Shown one piece after another: positions 23,527 through 32,252 of a stretch of DNA of 34,421 nucleotides. Both the position numbers and the translations under genes were made by a program. Where the stretch lies: contig DATFYA010000034.1 of assembly GCA_035315345.1 (NCBI GenBank), positions 1-34,421 on the forward strand. Reading direction: 5' to 3'. The notes under the pieces were generated by a model, which saw nothing but the letters and a program-made list of their open reading frames with translations, searched no databases and was not told the origin of the DNA. Each line of letters starts with the position of its first letter. Position 1 is the stretch's first letter. The stretch is from Candidatus Methylomirabilota bacterium. Its GTDB lineage: Bacteria > Methylomirabilota > Methylomirabilia > Rokubacteriales > CSP1-6.

Positions 23527-25228
23527 AGAGAGCGGCGGGGGCGGCGGCGATCTTCTCGAGGTCGGCGCGGGTGTAGGAGCCGAGGCTGCGGTAGTCGAGC
23601 TGGGTGTAGTTCTTGATCCACTGCAGCGCGATCTTCACCGCCTTCCGGTAGCGCGCTTCGGTCTCCGCGTCGCGGGTCTTCAGCAGCCGCAGGATGTCGT
23701 CGCACTCCTCCTGCAGCAGCCGCTTCACGAGAGCCGCGTCGTGCGTGACCGGAGTGCCGTCGGTGGTTCTCGCCGCGTGACGAATGCGTTGCGCGATCTG
23801 CGCGACCGACATGCGCCCGGTGGCGAGATCCTCCATGAGCGCCGGGTGCACGCCGGGCTTGCCGGCCAGGCTGTCGATGCCCTTGGCGCCGCGGCCCTGC
23901 AGCCATCCCTCCACGTACTCGATCAGCATGCGCGCGTTGCGCCGCGTGCCCTCCACCGTGATCGGGCCGACCGGCACCTCGATGCGCACCGGATAGGTGT
24001 CGGGGTTCAGCATCTCGGGCCGGGGCTTCCAGGTGCCGGAGCCGTGCACGCGCTTGAAAGGCTCGGCCGCGGCCTTCATGTGGAAGATGTGGGCGACCCA
24101 CGCGCGGATGAACCCCTGCTCGGCCTCCCAGACCTTGTCGTTGCGGATCGATTCCGCGGCGACCCGGTTCACCTCGGGGTCCGGATTTGGCAGCGCGGTG
24201 GCCATGCCCCCGATGGGCACGGCGCCGCGCTTGAGACACACCGCGACCAGGCGCCGGAAGATGTTGGCCAGGAACGGGGTGGTCTTGATGTCCACCCCGA
24301 AGCGGTCCGGCCACACCGCCTTGGGATCGGCCATCACGAACTCGAAGATGCTGGCCTTGAGATCCCAGCGCGCCGCGTTCAGACCCGCCGCATACGGTCC
24401 GAGGGCGTGCAGCATCTCCTCCATCTCGTACACCGCGGGCAGCGCCTCCACCAGCGGGATGGCCCGGATGGTGGCGTCCTTCAGGAACGGCAGCAGCGCG
24501 CGGCTGTGATCGAAGAGGTCGCGGTACCAGGCGCACTCCTCGGCTCCGTCCACCTTCGGCAGGTAGAAGTAGATGCCCTGCCCGCGCGTGGCCTGGGCGC
24601 GGCCCGGATAGAAGAGGGTCAGCGCGGTGCCCAGGATGGCCGCGGAGACCGGGCGGCCGTCGATGGTGACGTCGGGCTCGTCCAGGTGCAGCCCGCGCTC
24701 GCGATGCATGAAGAACGGCAGCTCGCCCGGGGCGATCCGGTACTCGCGCTTGCGCTCGGTGTCGACGTGCTGCAGCTCGTGGTTGACCGCGGCGAGTCGG
24801 TTGTGGCAGGCGCGCACCGTGTCGACGAGCCGGTGGCCCGCGGAGTCCTCGTCATCGTCCAGGTCGCCCTCGGCCCGCTCGCCCTCGGGCCCCGGGTTCA
24901 GGGCGTTGATGAACATGCTGGTGATCGAGCACGGCCCCGAGATCTCGATGCCCGGCGTGGCCAGGTCCTTGGGGACCGGCGGCACCTTCCAGTCCCCGGT
25001 CGTCGCGGCGCTCGGCGGAGGCGTCGTGGGCAGCCGTCCGTGCGTGAGGGCCTGGGCGAGGCGCTCGTCGCGGCGGGCGCGCAGGGCGACCCCGCGGGGG
25101 CCCAATTCATCGTGCAGGCGCAGCAGGTACTCCTGGAACTCGGGGGTGAAGAGAGCGGCCGCGCCCTCCACGGGCGCGAACTGCATCCGCTGGGCGGTGG
25201 AGGCTCCGGGGTTCGCCGGCATCGGCAT
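23525..25228 (-). CDS. aceB: Malate synthase (AceB type)
   Basis: Condenses glyoxylate and acetyl-CoA to malate (glyoxylate shunt). At 567 aa it fits the MSA group rather than the longer MSG. Visible motifs are GIYFYLPKVDGAEECAWY, ATIRAIPLVEALPAVYEMEE with the acidic metal ligand, GLNAARWDLKASIFEFV, GGMATALPN, and the C-terminal GKPGVHPALMEDLATGRM. Two starts are possible: ATG at 25226-25228 (GGAG only 2 nt away) or ATG at 25220-25222 (GGAG at 8 nt, better spaced). It lies 36 nt after the molybdopterin oxidoreductase gene. Isocitrate lyase is not in the window. Confidence 0.92.
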   Translation of the reverse strand: MPMPANPGASTAQRMQFAPVEGAAALFTPEFQEYLLRLHDELGPRGVALRARRDERLAQALTHGRLPTTPPPSAATTGDWKVPPVPKDLATPGIEISGPCSITSMFINALNPGPEGERAEGDLDDDEDSAGHRLVDTVRACHNRLAAVNHELQHVDTERKREYRIAPGELPFFMHRERGLHLDEPDVTIDGRPVSAAILGTALTLFYPGRAQATRGQGIYFYLPKVDGAEECAWYRDLFDHSRALLPFLKDATIRAIPLVEALPAVYEMEEMLHALGPYAAGLNAARWDLKASIFEFVMADPKAVWPDRFGVDIKTTPFLANIFRRLVAVCLKRGAVPIGGMATALPNPDPEVNRVAAESIRNDKVWEAEQGFIRAWVAHIFHMKAAAEPFKRVHGSGTWKPRPEMLNPDTYPVRIEVPVGPITVEGTRRNARMLIEYVEGWLQGRGAKGIDSLAGKPGVHPALMEDLATGRMSVAQIAQRIRHAARTTDGTPVTHDAALVKRLLQEECDDILRLLKTRDAETEARYRKAVKIALQWIKNYTQLDYRSLGSYTRADLEKIAAAPAAL

Positions 25229-25264
25229 CGCTCCGTTCTGTTCGGGTGGGGGGGCCTCAGGCGA

Positions 25265-27322
25265 TCATGAGCCGAGGCGCTCGATCTGGACCAGGTTGGA
25301 ATGCAGCGCGGGCCCGCCACCCATGTCGGCGGTGCGGTCGTCGGTGAGCGCGTTCACCCCGCGGCCGCCGGGCTGGTGCTTGCTCCACCAGATCCCCTCC
25401 ACCACCGCGACGCCCGGCCGGGTGTCCTCGGTCAGCTCGGCGACGAACCTGGCCTGGCCGCGCGCGCTGCGCACCAGCACCGCGTCGCCCTCGCCGATCG
25501 AGCGCGCGGCCGCGTCGGCGGGATGCAGCAGCACCGCGGGCCCGCGCTGGCGGCGCCGCGCGCGCTCCGACTCGCTGAACGACGAGTTCAGGAAGAAGCG
25601 GTTGGGCGGCACGATGCACTGGAGCGGATAGCGCCGCACCAGCTCCGCGTGCTCGGGCCCCTCCACCAGCGGCACGTAGGTGGGCAGCGCGGGATGCCCG
25701 CGTCGCGCCAGCGTCTCCGACACGAACTCGATCCGGCCCGACGGAGTCGGCGCCCCGTCCGCGAACGGCCGGTAGGGCCGGCCCACCGAGAGCCGCACCG
25801 AATGCTCGCGCTCGAGCCGCTCCAGCGTGATGCCGGCGACCGACGCGTCGCCCGAGGCGAGCATCTCGCGGATGAGGTCGTCCTCGCCCTTCGCGAAATG
25901 CGCATCGCGCAGGCCCATGGCCCGCGCGAGCAGCCGCGTCACCGTCCAGTTCGAGCGCGACTCGCCCCGGGGGGCGATCACCGGACGGGCCAGCTGCAGG
26001 TAGAAGTGCCCGTACGACTTGTAGAGATCGGTGTGCTCCATCGAGGTGGTCGCGGGCAGCACGAGGTCGGCGTAGTCGGTGGTGTCGGTCAGATGTTGCT
26101 CGTGCACCACCGTGAACAGGTCCTCGCGCCGCAGTCCCTGCAGCACCAGCTCCTGATTCGGCACCACCGTGGCCGGGTTGGCGTTGTAGACGTAGAGCGC
26201 CTTCACCGGCGGAGCCAGGTCGGGATCGGTCAAGGCGCGTCCGAGCTGGATCATGTTGATCGCGCGCGGAGCGGGGCGCGGCATCAGGTCCGGCCGCTCG
26301 AGGACCGAGTGCCGGAAGCCGAACGCGCTGGTGGATGAGAGGAGGGCGCCGCCCGCCGGATGGGCGTAGGCCCCGGTGAGCGCGGGCAGGCACGCGATGG
26401 TCCGGCAGGTCATGCCCCCGTTGTCGTGGCGGGAGAGTCCGATGCCGACCCGGATGAAGGCGGCCGCGGTCGAGCCGTAGCGGCGCGCGAACGCGACGAT
26501 GTCGGGGGCGGCGAGGCCGGTGAGGGCGGCCACGCGATCGGGATCGTACGCCTTCACGTGGTGGGCGAGCGCGGTGAACCCGAGCGTCGCGCGCTGGAGG
26601 TAGTCGTGGTCGACCAGGTCCTCGCCGATGAGCACGTGCATCACGCCCAGGGCGAGGGCGCCGTCGGTGCCCGGCCGCGGCATCAGGTGCCAGTCGGCCT
26701 GACGGGCGGTGCGGGTGCGGTACGGATCGATGCAGACGATGCGCGCGCCGCGCCGGCGCGCCTCCTTGACCAGGCTCATCGCGTTGATGTGCGTGTGCGA
26801 GGCGTTGATCCCCCACAGCACCACCAGGTCGGCGTCCACCATCTGCTCGGAGTCGCTGCCGGTCACGGTGCCGAGGGTGGCCATCCAGCCCGCGTAGGCG
26901 GTGCTCACGCAGATGGTGCGCTCGAGGCGCGAGGCGCCGAGCGCGTGGAACAGCGGGTGCCCCGCCGAGTACTGCAGGAGCCCCAGCGTGCCTCCGTACG
27001 AGAAGGGCAGGATCGCCGGGGCGCCCCACTGCGCGATGATCCGCTGCCAGTGGTGGGCGATCAGGTCGACCGCGTCGTCCCAGCCGATGGGCGCGAAGCG
27101 GCCCTCGCCCTTGGCCCCCACCCGGCGCAGCGGGGTCAGGACCCGCGTGGGGCCGTAGACGCGGTCGGCGTAGTCGTGCACCTTGCCGCAGATGACCCCG
27201 CGGGTGAACGGATGGCGCGGGTCGCCGGTCACGTCGGTGATGCGCCCGGCTTCCACCGTGACCTCCAGCGCGCACTGCGACGGACAGTCGTGTGGACAGA
27301 CCGACGAACGGGTCGCTCGCAT
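25265..27322 (-). CDS. Molybdopterin-dependent oxidoreductase (DMSO-reductase superfamily)
   Basis: A 685-aa protein. The N-terminal [4Fe-4S] motif is C9-x3-C13-x3-C17-x27-C45 (SVCPHDCPSQC and GVICGK). Conserved cofactor-binding stretches include YVYNANPATVVPNQ, YADLVLPATTSMEHTD and the C-terminal domain with PNRFFLNSSFSES and DAVLVRSARGQARF. There is no Tat signal, so it is probably cytoplasmic. The family holds formate dehydrogenase-like, arsenite or polysulfide reductase-like and many uncharacterised enzymes. No electron-transfer subunit is adjacent, so the substrate is unknown. An extended -10 (TGC-TACTCT, 27331-27339) ends 8 nt before the ATG, again implying almost no leader. Confidence 0.88.
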   Translation of the reverse strand: MRATRSSVCPHDCPSQCALEVTVEAGRITDVTGDPRHPFTRGVICGKVHDYADRVYGPTRVLTPLRRVGAKGEGRFAPIGWDDAVDLIAHHWQRIIAQWGAPAILPFSYGGTLGLLQYSAGHPLFHALGASRLERTICVSTAYAGWMATLGTVTGSDSEQMVDADLVVLWGINASHTHINAMSLVKEARRRGARIVCIDPYRTRTARQADWHLMPRPGTDGALALGVMHVLIGEDLVDHDYLQRATLGFTALAHHVKAYDPDRVAALTGLAAPDIVAFARRYGSTAAAFIRVGIGLSRHDNGGMTCRTIACLPALTGAYAHPAGGALLSSTSAFGFRHSVLERPDLMPRPAPRAINMIQLGRALTDPDLAPPVKALYVYNANPATVVPNQELVLQGLRREDLFTVVHEQHLTDTTDYADLVLPATTSMEHTDLYKSYGHFYLQLARPVIAPRGESRSNWTVTRLLARAMGLRDAHFAKGEDDLIREMLASGDASVAGITLERLEREHSVRLSVGRPYRPFADGAPTPSGRIEFVSETLARRGHPALPTYVPLVEGPEHAELVRRYPLQCIVPPNRFFLNSSFSESERARRRQRGPAVLLHPADAAARSIGEGDAVLVRSARGQARFVAELTEDTRPGVAVVEGIWWSKHQPGGRGVNALTDDRTADMGGGPALHSNLVQIERLGS

Positions 27323-27330
27323 GAGTCGCT

Positions 27331-27370
27331 AGAGTAGCATGCCGCGCCGCGCGTGGAGGCGCGCTACTAT
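27331..27370. promoter_or_regulatory. Divergent -10 elements with near-zero leaders
   Basis: Minus strand: TGC-TACTCT (27331-27339) lies 8 nt before the oxidoreductase ATG at 27322. Plus strand: TACTAT (27365-27370) lies 5 nt before the BT1-transporter ATG at 27376. Neither has a clear -35 or a Shine-Dalgarno sequence. Both transcripts would begin at or next to their start codons. Confidence 0.4.
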
Positions 27371-27375
27371 TGGCC

Positions 27376-28647
27376 ATGCTCGAGGGGGCCGCGCCGCAGG
27401 GGACCGAGCGCCGCGGCGTCGCGCGCTGGTCTCCGCTCCGCCGTCCCGAGGCCCGCCGCCTCGCGGGCCTGTTCGCGATCGTCTACTTCTCGCAGGGCAT
27501 GATCTACCTGCCGGATCAGGTCGTCGCCATCGTGTTCAAGGAGCGTGGCCTCACCGCGGGGCAGCTCGCCGCCTTCGCGTGGATCATCACGATTCCCTGG
27601 TTCATCAAGCCGCTCTACGGCCTGCTCTCGGACTTCGTGCCGCTCTTCGGCACGCGGCGGCGCAGCTACTTCCTGATCATGTCGTCGATGGCGGCGCTCA
27701 GCGCGGTGGCGGTGAGCCTGATGGCCGAAGCGCCCTACGCGGCGCTCGCGCTCGTGATCACGCTGCTCTGGCTCGGCGTCGGCTTCACCGACGTCCTCAC
27801 CGACGCCTTGATGGTGGAGCACGGCAAGCCGCTCGGCCTGACCGGCGTCTTCCAGTCCGTGCAGTGGGGCGCCCTCGGGGCCGCCTCGATCCTCTCCGGG
27901 CTGGTCGGCGGCTACCTGGCCGAGCGCCGCGCGTTCGCGGCCGCCTTCGCGCTGGTCGCGTGCTTTCCGGTGGTGTCGTTCCTCATGGCCGCCCTCGTGG
28001 TGCGCGAGCCGCCCGCCCGGCCGAATCTCGAGGGATTCGGCGAGACCTGGGCGTCGATCCGCCGCGCGCTCGGTCACCGAGAACTGTGGGCGGTGGCCGC
28101 CTTCATCTTCTTCTGGGCCTTCAGCCCCTCGTTCGGCCCCGCGTTCTTCTATTACGAGACCGACACCCTCGGCTTCTCGCAGACCTTCATCGGCGTGCTC
28201 TCCTCGCTGGGCGCCGCCGCCAGCATCGTGGGCGCGTGGGTCTACGCCCGCCTCGGCCGCGCGTTCTCGCTGAAGCGACTGATCGTGTGGTCGATCGGCG
28301 TCGGCGCGGTGAGCACGCTCGCCTATCTCCTCTACCGCGGCCGCGTGTCCGCGGTGATCATCACGCTCGTCTTCGGCGCGGTCGCCATGACCACCCAGCT
28401 CGCGTTCCTGGATCTGGCCGCCAAGGCGTGCCCGCGCCACGCGGAGGCCACCTTCTTCGCGCTGCTGATGTCGATCTACAACTTCGGCACGCGGAGCGCG
28501 GAGTGGGCCGGAGCCAATCTGTACGACCGGGTGGGCTACACGCCGCTGGTGCTGATCTCCACCGTCTTCACCGCGGCGGCCTGGATCCTGGTACCGCTCG
28601 TGCCGATCGACGATATCGAGGCGGCCGCCCGAGAGCCGGGCGACTAG
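27376..28647 (+). CDS. BT1/FBT-family (folate-biopterin type) MFS transporter
   Basis: A 423-aa inner-membrane transporter with about twelve hydrophobic segments. The BT1 family signature IPWFIKPLYGLLSDFVPLFG-TRRRSYF is intact at about residues 71-97. The second diagnostic stretch, EATFFALLMSIYNFGT, is in the C-terminal half. The Leishmania and cyanobacterial members carry folates or pterins; most bacterial members are untested. I prefer the ATG at 27376 over a TTG two codons upstream, as the TTG overlaps the -10 box. It is divergent from the molybdopterin oxidoreductase gene. Confidence 0.86.
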   Translation: MLEGAAPQGTERRGVARWSPLRRPEARRLAGLFAIVYFSQGMIYLPDQVVAIVFKERGLTAGQLAAFAWIITIPWFIKPLYGLLSDFVPLFGTRRRSYFLIMSSMAALSAVAVSLMAEAPYAALALVITLLWLGVGFTDVLTDALMVEHGKPLGLTGVFQSVQWGALGAASILSGLVGGYLAERRAFAAAFALVACFPVVSFLMAALVVREPPARPNLEGFGETWASIRRALGHRELWAVAAFIFFWAFSPSFGPAFFYYETDTLGFSQTFIGVLSSLGAAASIVGAWVYARLGRAFSLKRLIVWSIGVGAVSTLAYLLYRGRVSAVIITLVFGAVAMTTQLAFLDLAAKACPRHAEATFFALLMSIYNFGTRSAEWAGANLYDRVGYTPLVLISTVFTAAAWILVPLVPIDDIEAAAREPGD

Positions 28648-28678
28648 AAACCGGACCGGCGCCGCCGCCGGCCGCGCG

Positions 28679-29089
28679 TCAGGGCTCCGCGCGCTCCTCG
28701 CGCTCGACGATCTGCTTCGCGCCCTCGTAGGCGCGGCGCAGCCAGCGGAGCGCGCGGCCCACGTCGCGCGGCGCCTCCACCCGACATTCCACCCATCCGC
28801 TCGCGCTCAGCCGCCGGTGCGGCGAGCAGCCCGCGGCGAGCGCCCGGCGCTGATCCTCGGGGCCAAGGCGGATCCAGAGATCGGCGTCCTTGGGACGCAG
28901 GGGAAAGCACGCGAAGAGGCGCGGCCCCACGAAGTACCCCCAGCGCCCGAACATCGGCGTGATCTTCACGCGGGGCCAGTTGCCGAGCGTCTGATTGAGC
29001 TCGGCGGCCGGGCCGACGCCCCCGCGCTCGAGGGTGCGCCGGGTCTTGCGCGCCGAGCCGATGCCGCGAAACGGCCGGCGAGGGCTCAC
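28679..29089 (-). CDS. Small TfoX/MmcQ-like protein
   Basis: A 136-aa basic protein with a GTG start 6 nt after the SDR gene. Residues 40-115 (KITPMFGRWGYFVGPRLFACF, of which MFGRWGYFVG is the key part; then DADLWIRLGPEDQRRAL; then WVECRVEAPRDVGRALRWLRRAYE) follow the plan of TfoX N-terminal and MmcQ/YjbR-type domains. These domains are small alpha/beta folds linked in some bacteria to competence or DNA binding. The first 35 residues are Arg-rich and poorly conserved. No ribosome site is seen, so translation probably couples to the SDR. Function unknown. Confidence 0.72.
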   Translation of the reverse strand: MSPRRPFRGIGSARKTRRTLERGGVGPAAELNQTLGNWPRVKITPMFGRWGYFVGPRLFACFPLRPKDADLWIRLGPEDQRRALAAGCSPHRRLSASGWVECRVEAPRDVGRALRWLRRAYEGAKQIVEREERAEP

Positions 29090-29095
29090 CGCCGT

Positions 29096-29869
29096 CTAGC
29101 GCCGCGGGTCCGTCGGGCCCAGCGCGCAGAGCCCGCCGTCCACGACCGAGGTGTAGCCGGTCATCGCGGGGTGGGCCAGCAGGAACACCACCGCGTCCGC
29201 CACCTCCTCCGCGGTGGGAGTGCGCCCGATCGGCGTCACCTGCGCCGCCTGGTCCAGGAGCTCGTCGGTGATGAAGCCATCGCCGAAGCCGGTGCGCAGC
29301 AGCCCCGGCGCCACCGCGTTGACCCGGATCTTCGACGGAGCGAGCACGCGGGCCAGCGACTTGGTCAGGACGGTGAGCCCCGCCTTGGAGGCCGCGTAGG
29401 CCATCGAGGAGCCGGTCCCGGTGAAGCCCGCCACCGAGGTGATGTTGACGACGGCCCCGCCGCCGCGTTTCTCGAGATGCGGCACCGCGGCGCGCACGCA
29501 GTAGAACGGCGCGCGCAGGTTGGTGGCGAACACGCGGTCCCAGATCTCGTCGGTGAGGTCGTCCAGCTGGCGGTGGGGCACCCGCGCGGTCCAGCCCGCG
29601 TTGTTCACGAGCCCGTCGAGCCCGCCCATCTCGCGCGCGACGCGGCTCATCATCGCGCGCACCTGCGCGTCCAGCGTGACGTCGGCCTGCACGGTCAGGG
29701 CGCGGCCGCCCGCCTGCGCGGCGAGCCGCGCCGACTCCTCGGCCTCCGCGGCCGACTTCGAGTAGTTGATCGCGACGTGGGCGCCCGCGCGGGCCAGGGC
29801 GATCACGGTGGCGCGACCGATGCCGGTGGCGCCTCCCGTGACCAGCACGACCTTGCCCTCGAGCGTCAT
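29096..29869 (-). CDS. Short-chain dehydrogenase/reductase
   Basis: A 257-aa classical SDR. The cofactor turn is TGGATGIG (11-18), followed by NNAGW, the catalytic serine in ITSVAGFTG, Y-x3-K in MAYAASKAGL, and the VAPGLLRTG segment. Residues NYSKS after the second strand suggest NADP(H) preference. It resembles 3-oxoacyl-ACP reductase (FabG)-type enzymes, but without a fatty-acid synthesis context I do not assign that role. GGGAG lies 3 nt before the ATG. It sits 28 nt after the epimerase-like gene in a three-gene operon. Confidence 0.9.
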   Translation of the reverse strand: MTLEGKVVLVTGGATGIGRATVIALARAGAHVAINYSKSAAEAEESARLAAQAGGRALTVQADVTLDAQVRAMMSRVAREMGGLDGLVNNAGWTARVPHRQLDDLTDEIWDRVFATNLRAPFYCVRAAVPHLEKRGGGAVVNITSVAGFTGTGSSMAYAASKAGLTVLTKSLARVLAPSKIRVNAVAPGLLRTGFGDGFITDELLDQAAQVTPIGRTPTAEEVADAVVFLLAHPAMTGYTSVVDGGLCALGPTDPRR

Positions 29870-29897
29870 CGGCTCCCGACGCTTCCGCCGGCCGGGA

Positions 29898-30659
29898 TCA
29901 GGGGAAGTGATACCGCGAGATGTGGAGGTGGACTCCGTGAGAGGAAGCGGGCTCGACCGTCAGCTCGGCGGCTCCCAGCAGGACCGACGCCTTCGCCTTC
30001 TCGAGGCGCGCCACCAGCGGCGGCAGCTCCGGAGCCACCATCGACAGCGCGACCAGGCCTTCCAACCCGCGCGCCTCCCCGGCCGGGACCATGAGGAGCG
30101 TGGCCCCGCCGGCCCAGCCGAGCATGGTTCGCGGACCGCCGTTGACCTCGACCTCGGGCAGGCCGAACAGGTCCTGGTACGTCTTGGCCGCGTCGTCCGG
30201 AGCCGGCGAGCCGATCACGAGCCGCTTGAAGCGCACCGGCGACTCGGCGTGGGTCTCGCCGTTCGACGGGGTGGCCAGCTCGACCAGGACCCCGTGGCAG
30301 GCCTTGGGATGGAGGAATCCGATCCGGCCGGCGAGCCCTTGACGGGGCTCGCTGTCGATCAGCGGCACGCCCCGCGCCCGCAGCGCGGTGAGATCGGAGG
30401 CCACGTCGGCGGTCTTGAAGCAGATGTGGTGGAGCCCTTCCCCGCGCTTGGCCAGGAAGCGCCCCACCGCGCTCTCCGCCGACAGCGGCTCCAGCAGCTC
30501 GATCTCGCTCTCGCCCGCCGCGAGGAGCGCGGCCCGCACGCCCTGCTCGGCCACCACCGCCTCGCGCGACAGCGGTAGCCCCAGCGTGTCCCGCCAGAAT
30601 CGATAGGCCTGCGACAGGCTCTTCACCGCGATTCCGACGTGATGGACGTTGGTCACCAT
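29898..30659 (-). CDS. Methylmalonyl-CoA epimerase-like double VOC protein
   Basis: 253 aa. Residues 1-135 have the methylmalonyl-CoA epimerase pattern: H7 (VHHVGIAV), H78 (GLHHICFK) and E128 (HGVLVELATP) supply metal ligands in beta-alpha-beta-beta-beta units. Residues 145-253 form a second VOC half (RFKRLVIGSPAPDDAAKTYQDLFGLPEVEV) that ordinary 130-150-aa epimerases lack. The extra half could make an intramolecular VOC pair or a different isomerase or dioxygenase. The ATG at 30657-30659 follows a good promoter. It is first in an operon with an SDR and the TfoX-like gene. Confidence 0.82.
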   Translation of the reverse strand: MVTNVHHVGIAVKSLSQAYRFWRDTLGLPLSREAVVAEQGVRAALLAAGESEIELLEPLSAESAVGRFLAKRGEGLHHICFKTADVASDLTALRARGVPLIDSEPRQGLAGRIGFLHPKACHGVLVELATPSNGETHAESPVRFKRLVIGSPAPDDAAKTYQDLFGLPEVEVNGGPRTMLGWAGGATLLMVPAGEARGLEGLVALSMVAPELPPLVARLEKAKASVLLGAAELTVEPASSHGVHLHISRYHFP

Positions 30660-30680
30660 CGCTCGATCGACCCGACGATC

Positions 30681-30709
30681 ACGCTAGCCGACGAGGCCCG
30701 GATTTTCAA
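30681..30709 (-). promoter_or_regulatory. Promoter of the VOC-SDR-TfoX operon
   Basis: On the minus strand: -35 TTGAAA (30704-30709), 17-nt spacer, -10 TAGCGT (30681-30686). The ATG lies 21 nt after the -10, so the leader is about 14 nt. The other bases of this 84-nt gap show no further element. Confidence 0.55.
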
Positions 30710-30743
30710 CTTCTTTCGCCGCTCGTCGGCCACGCGCGAACGC

Positions 30744-31841
30744 TCAGCCGCGCGTGAAGAGGGAGCCGGCGGGCGGCACCTTCACCAGGACCGCGTTCTC
30801 CTCGACGTGGGCCACGCTCTGCATCCCGCAGAGCGCGGTGCCGACGCCGGGGGTCGAGCGCACGAACTGGAGCGCGCGCTGCGCGTCGGTGCTGAGGTCG
30901 CCCAGCACCTGGCCGAGCTCGGCGGGCAGGTTCTTGGCGAGCTGCCCCCGCAGCATGGAGGCCGACGCGGTGACGTAGACGCCGAGGTGCGCGGCCGCCT
31001 GCACGACGGACAGCGGCGCCGTGTCCACCGTCTGGTTGGGCAGGGTGAGGGCCTCGGTCATGCGGAGGTTGTACGGGAGCTGGATCATCGCGAAATGATG
31101 CCGGTCGCCCGCGACGTCGCGGGCCAGGCCCACCAGCTCGGGCAGCGAGAGGTAGTCGCGCGCGGTGGACGCCTCGCGGTAGCCGTTCCAGGTGGCGGTG
31201 CCGTAGCAGCGGATGCGGCCGTCGCCGACCGCGCTCTCCAGGAACTCGAAGGCGGCGCGCATGCGCGCCGCGAACACCGACCGCTCCACCACCTGCAGCT
31301 GCGTCTCCGGATTGTGCAGGTAGTACACGTCGATGGTGTCCACGCCCAGGTTCGCGCGGCTGCGGTCGAGCTGATCGCCGAGATAGCGGGGCGTCATGCA
31401 GTGCTGGCCGGCCACCACGTCGGACAGGGTCAGCACGCCCGGCCGCACGTAGGTCTCCGTGAAATAGGCGACCGGGTTCGCGGGCTTGCTTCCGTCGAAG
31501 GCGATGACGCCGCCCTTGGTGGTCAGCACCACCTCCTCCCGCGCGATGGTGCCGTCGCTCAGGAGCGAGCGCAGCGCCGCGCCGATGCTGCGCTCGCTGC
31601 GCTGGTGGCGGTAGTTGATCGCGGTGTCCACCATGTTGAAGCCCAGCTCGAGGGCGCGCCGCACCGAGTCCTCGTAGGCGTGATCGGTGGCCTCGTCGTC
31701 GTTGCCCAGGTGAGTGCCGATGCCCAGGGAGGAGACGCTCAGCCCGCGCCACGCCCGGAAGTGTCCCTTGCCCGCCCGCGCGCCGAGGCGCTTCCGGTAG
31801 CCCGCGGTCCCTTCGGCCGTCGCGAATCCGCGCACGCCCAT
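30744..31841 (-). CDS. Aldo/keto reductase
   Basis: A 365-aa NADPH-dependent carbonyl reductase of the AKR (beta/alpha)8 family. The catalytic tetrad is D72 and Y77 (MVDTAINYR), K109 (VLTTKGG) and H176 (VYYLHNPE). An insertion of about 40 residues follows K109 (through SKPANPVAYFTE and LTLSDVVAGQHCMTPRYL). The N-terminal GHFRAWRGLSVSSLGIGTHLG-type start belongs to a group of uncharacterised bacterial AKRs. GAGGG lies 7 nt before the ATG. It is the last gene of the four-gene operon beginning at 34168. Substrate unknown. Confidence 0.88.
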   Translation of the reverse strand: MGVRGFATAEGTAGYRKRLGARAGKGHFRAWRGLSVSSLGIGTHLGNDDEATDHAYEDSVRRALELGFNMVDTAINYRHQRSERSIGAALRSLLSDGTIAREEVVLTTKGGVIAFDGSKPANPVAYFTETYVRPGVLTLSDVVAGQHCMTPRYLGDQLDRSRANLGVDTIDVYYLHNPETQLQVVERSVFAARMRAAFEFLESAVGDGRIRCYGTATWNGYREASTARDYLSLPELVGLARDVAGDRHHFAMIQLPYNLRMTEALTLPNQTVDTAPLSVVQAAAHLGVYVTASASMLRGQLAKNLPAELGQVLGDLSTDAQRALQFVRSTPGVGTALCGMQSVAHVEENAVLVKVPPAGSLFTRG

Positions 31842-31861
31842 GATGGCCCTCGGCTCCCGCC

Positions 31862-32245
31862 CTACGGCTCGACCGTGAAGCGCAGCGCGCCCTCGGTGAT
31901 GTGACCGTCGACCGCGAGGACCCGATAGCGCAGGGTGTAGTCACCGGGCGCGAGCGAGCGGATCGGGATCACGAGGCGGTCGGGAGCGGCCGGCTCGTCG
32001 CGCGCGGCGGTCACCGGCGCGGGAGGCTGGTTGCCGGTGGCGAGAGTCAGCCGCGTGAAGCGCTTCTCGATCTTGCTGTTGAAGCGGAGGGTGATCTGCG
32101 CGGGCGGCCGGGCGAGCACCGCGCCGGGCCGCGGGGAGGATTCCAGGACGATCGCGTGGGCGTACGCCGCCGCCGGGATCAGCCCGGCCAGGACGCTCCC
32201 GAGAAGCCAGGCCGGCGTCCGGACCGGCCGCAGAGCACGGATCAC
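31862..32245 (-). CDS. copC: CopC-domain copper-binding protein
   Basis: A 127-aa periplasmic protein. Its signal peptide ends AYA at about residue 29, so the mature chain begins with His (HAIVLESSPRPG), the conserved N-terminal Cu(II) ligand. The DGH motif near the C-terminus (VLAVDGHITEGALRF) supplies the remaining Cu(II) ligands. The Met-rich Cu(I) site of plasmid-type CopC is absent, so this is a Cu(II)-only form. No CopD follows. It sits 7 nt after a GNAT gene and 20 nt before an aldo/keto reductase gene. Confidence 0.88.
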   Translation of the reverse strand: MIRALRPVRTPAWLLGSVLAGLIPAAAYAHAIVLESSPRPGAVLARPPAQITLRFNSKIEKRFTRLTLATGNQPPAPVTAARDEPAAPDRLVIPIRSLAPGDYTLRYRVLAVDGHITEGALRFTVEP

Positions 32246-32252
32246 CGGACTC

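Noticed and set aside
19569-25270. Very long open frames opposite or beside hpnN, ino1 and malate synthase (over 1,700 codons on plus, over 800 on minus)
   Set aside because: They run across several real genes, are rich in Arg, Ala, Gly and His without family motifs, and are the expected by-product of 70% GC codon bias.
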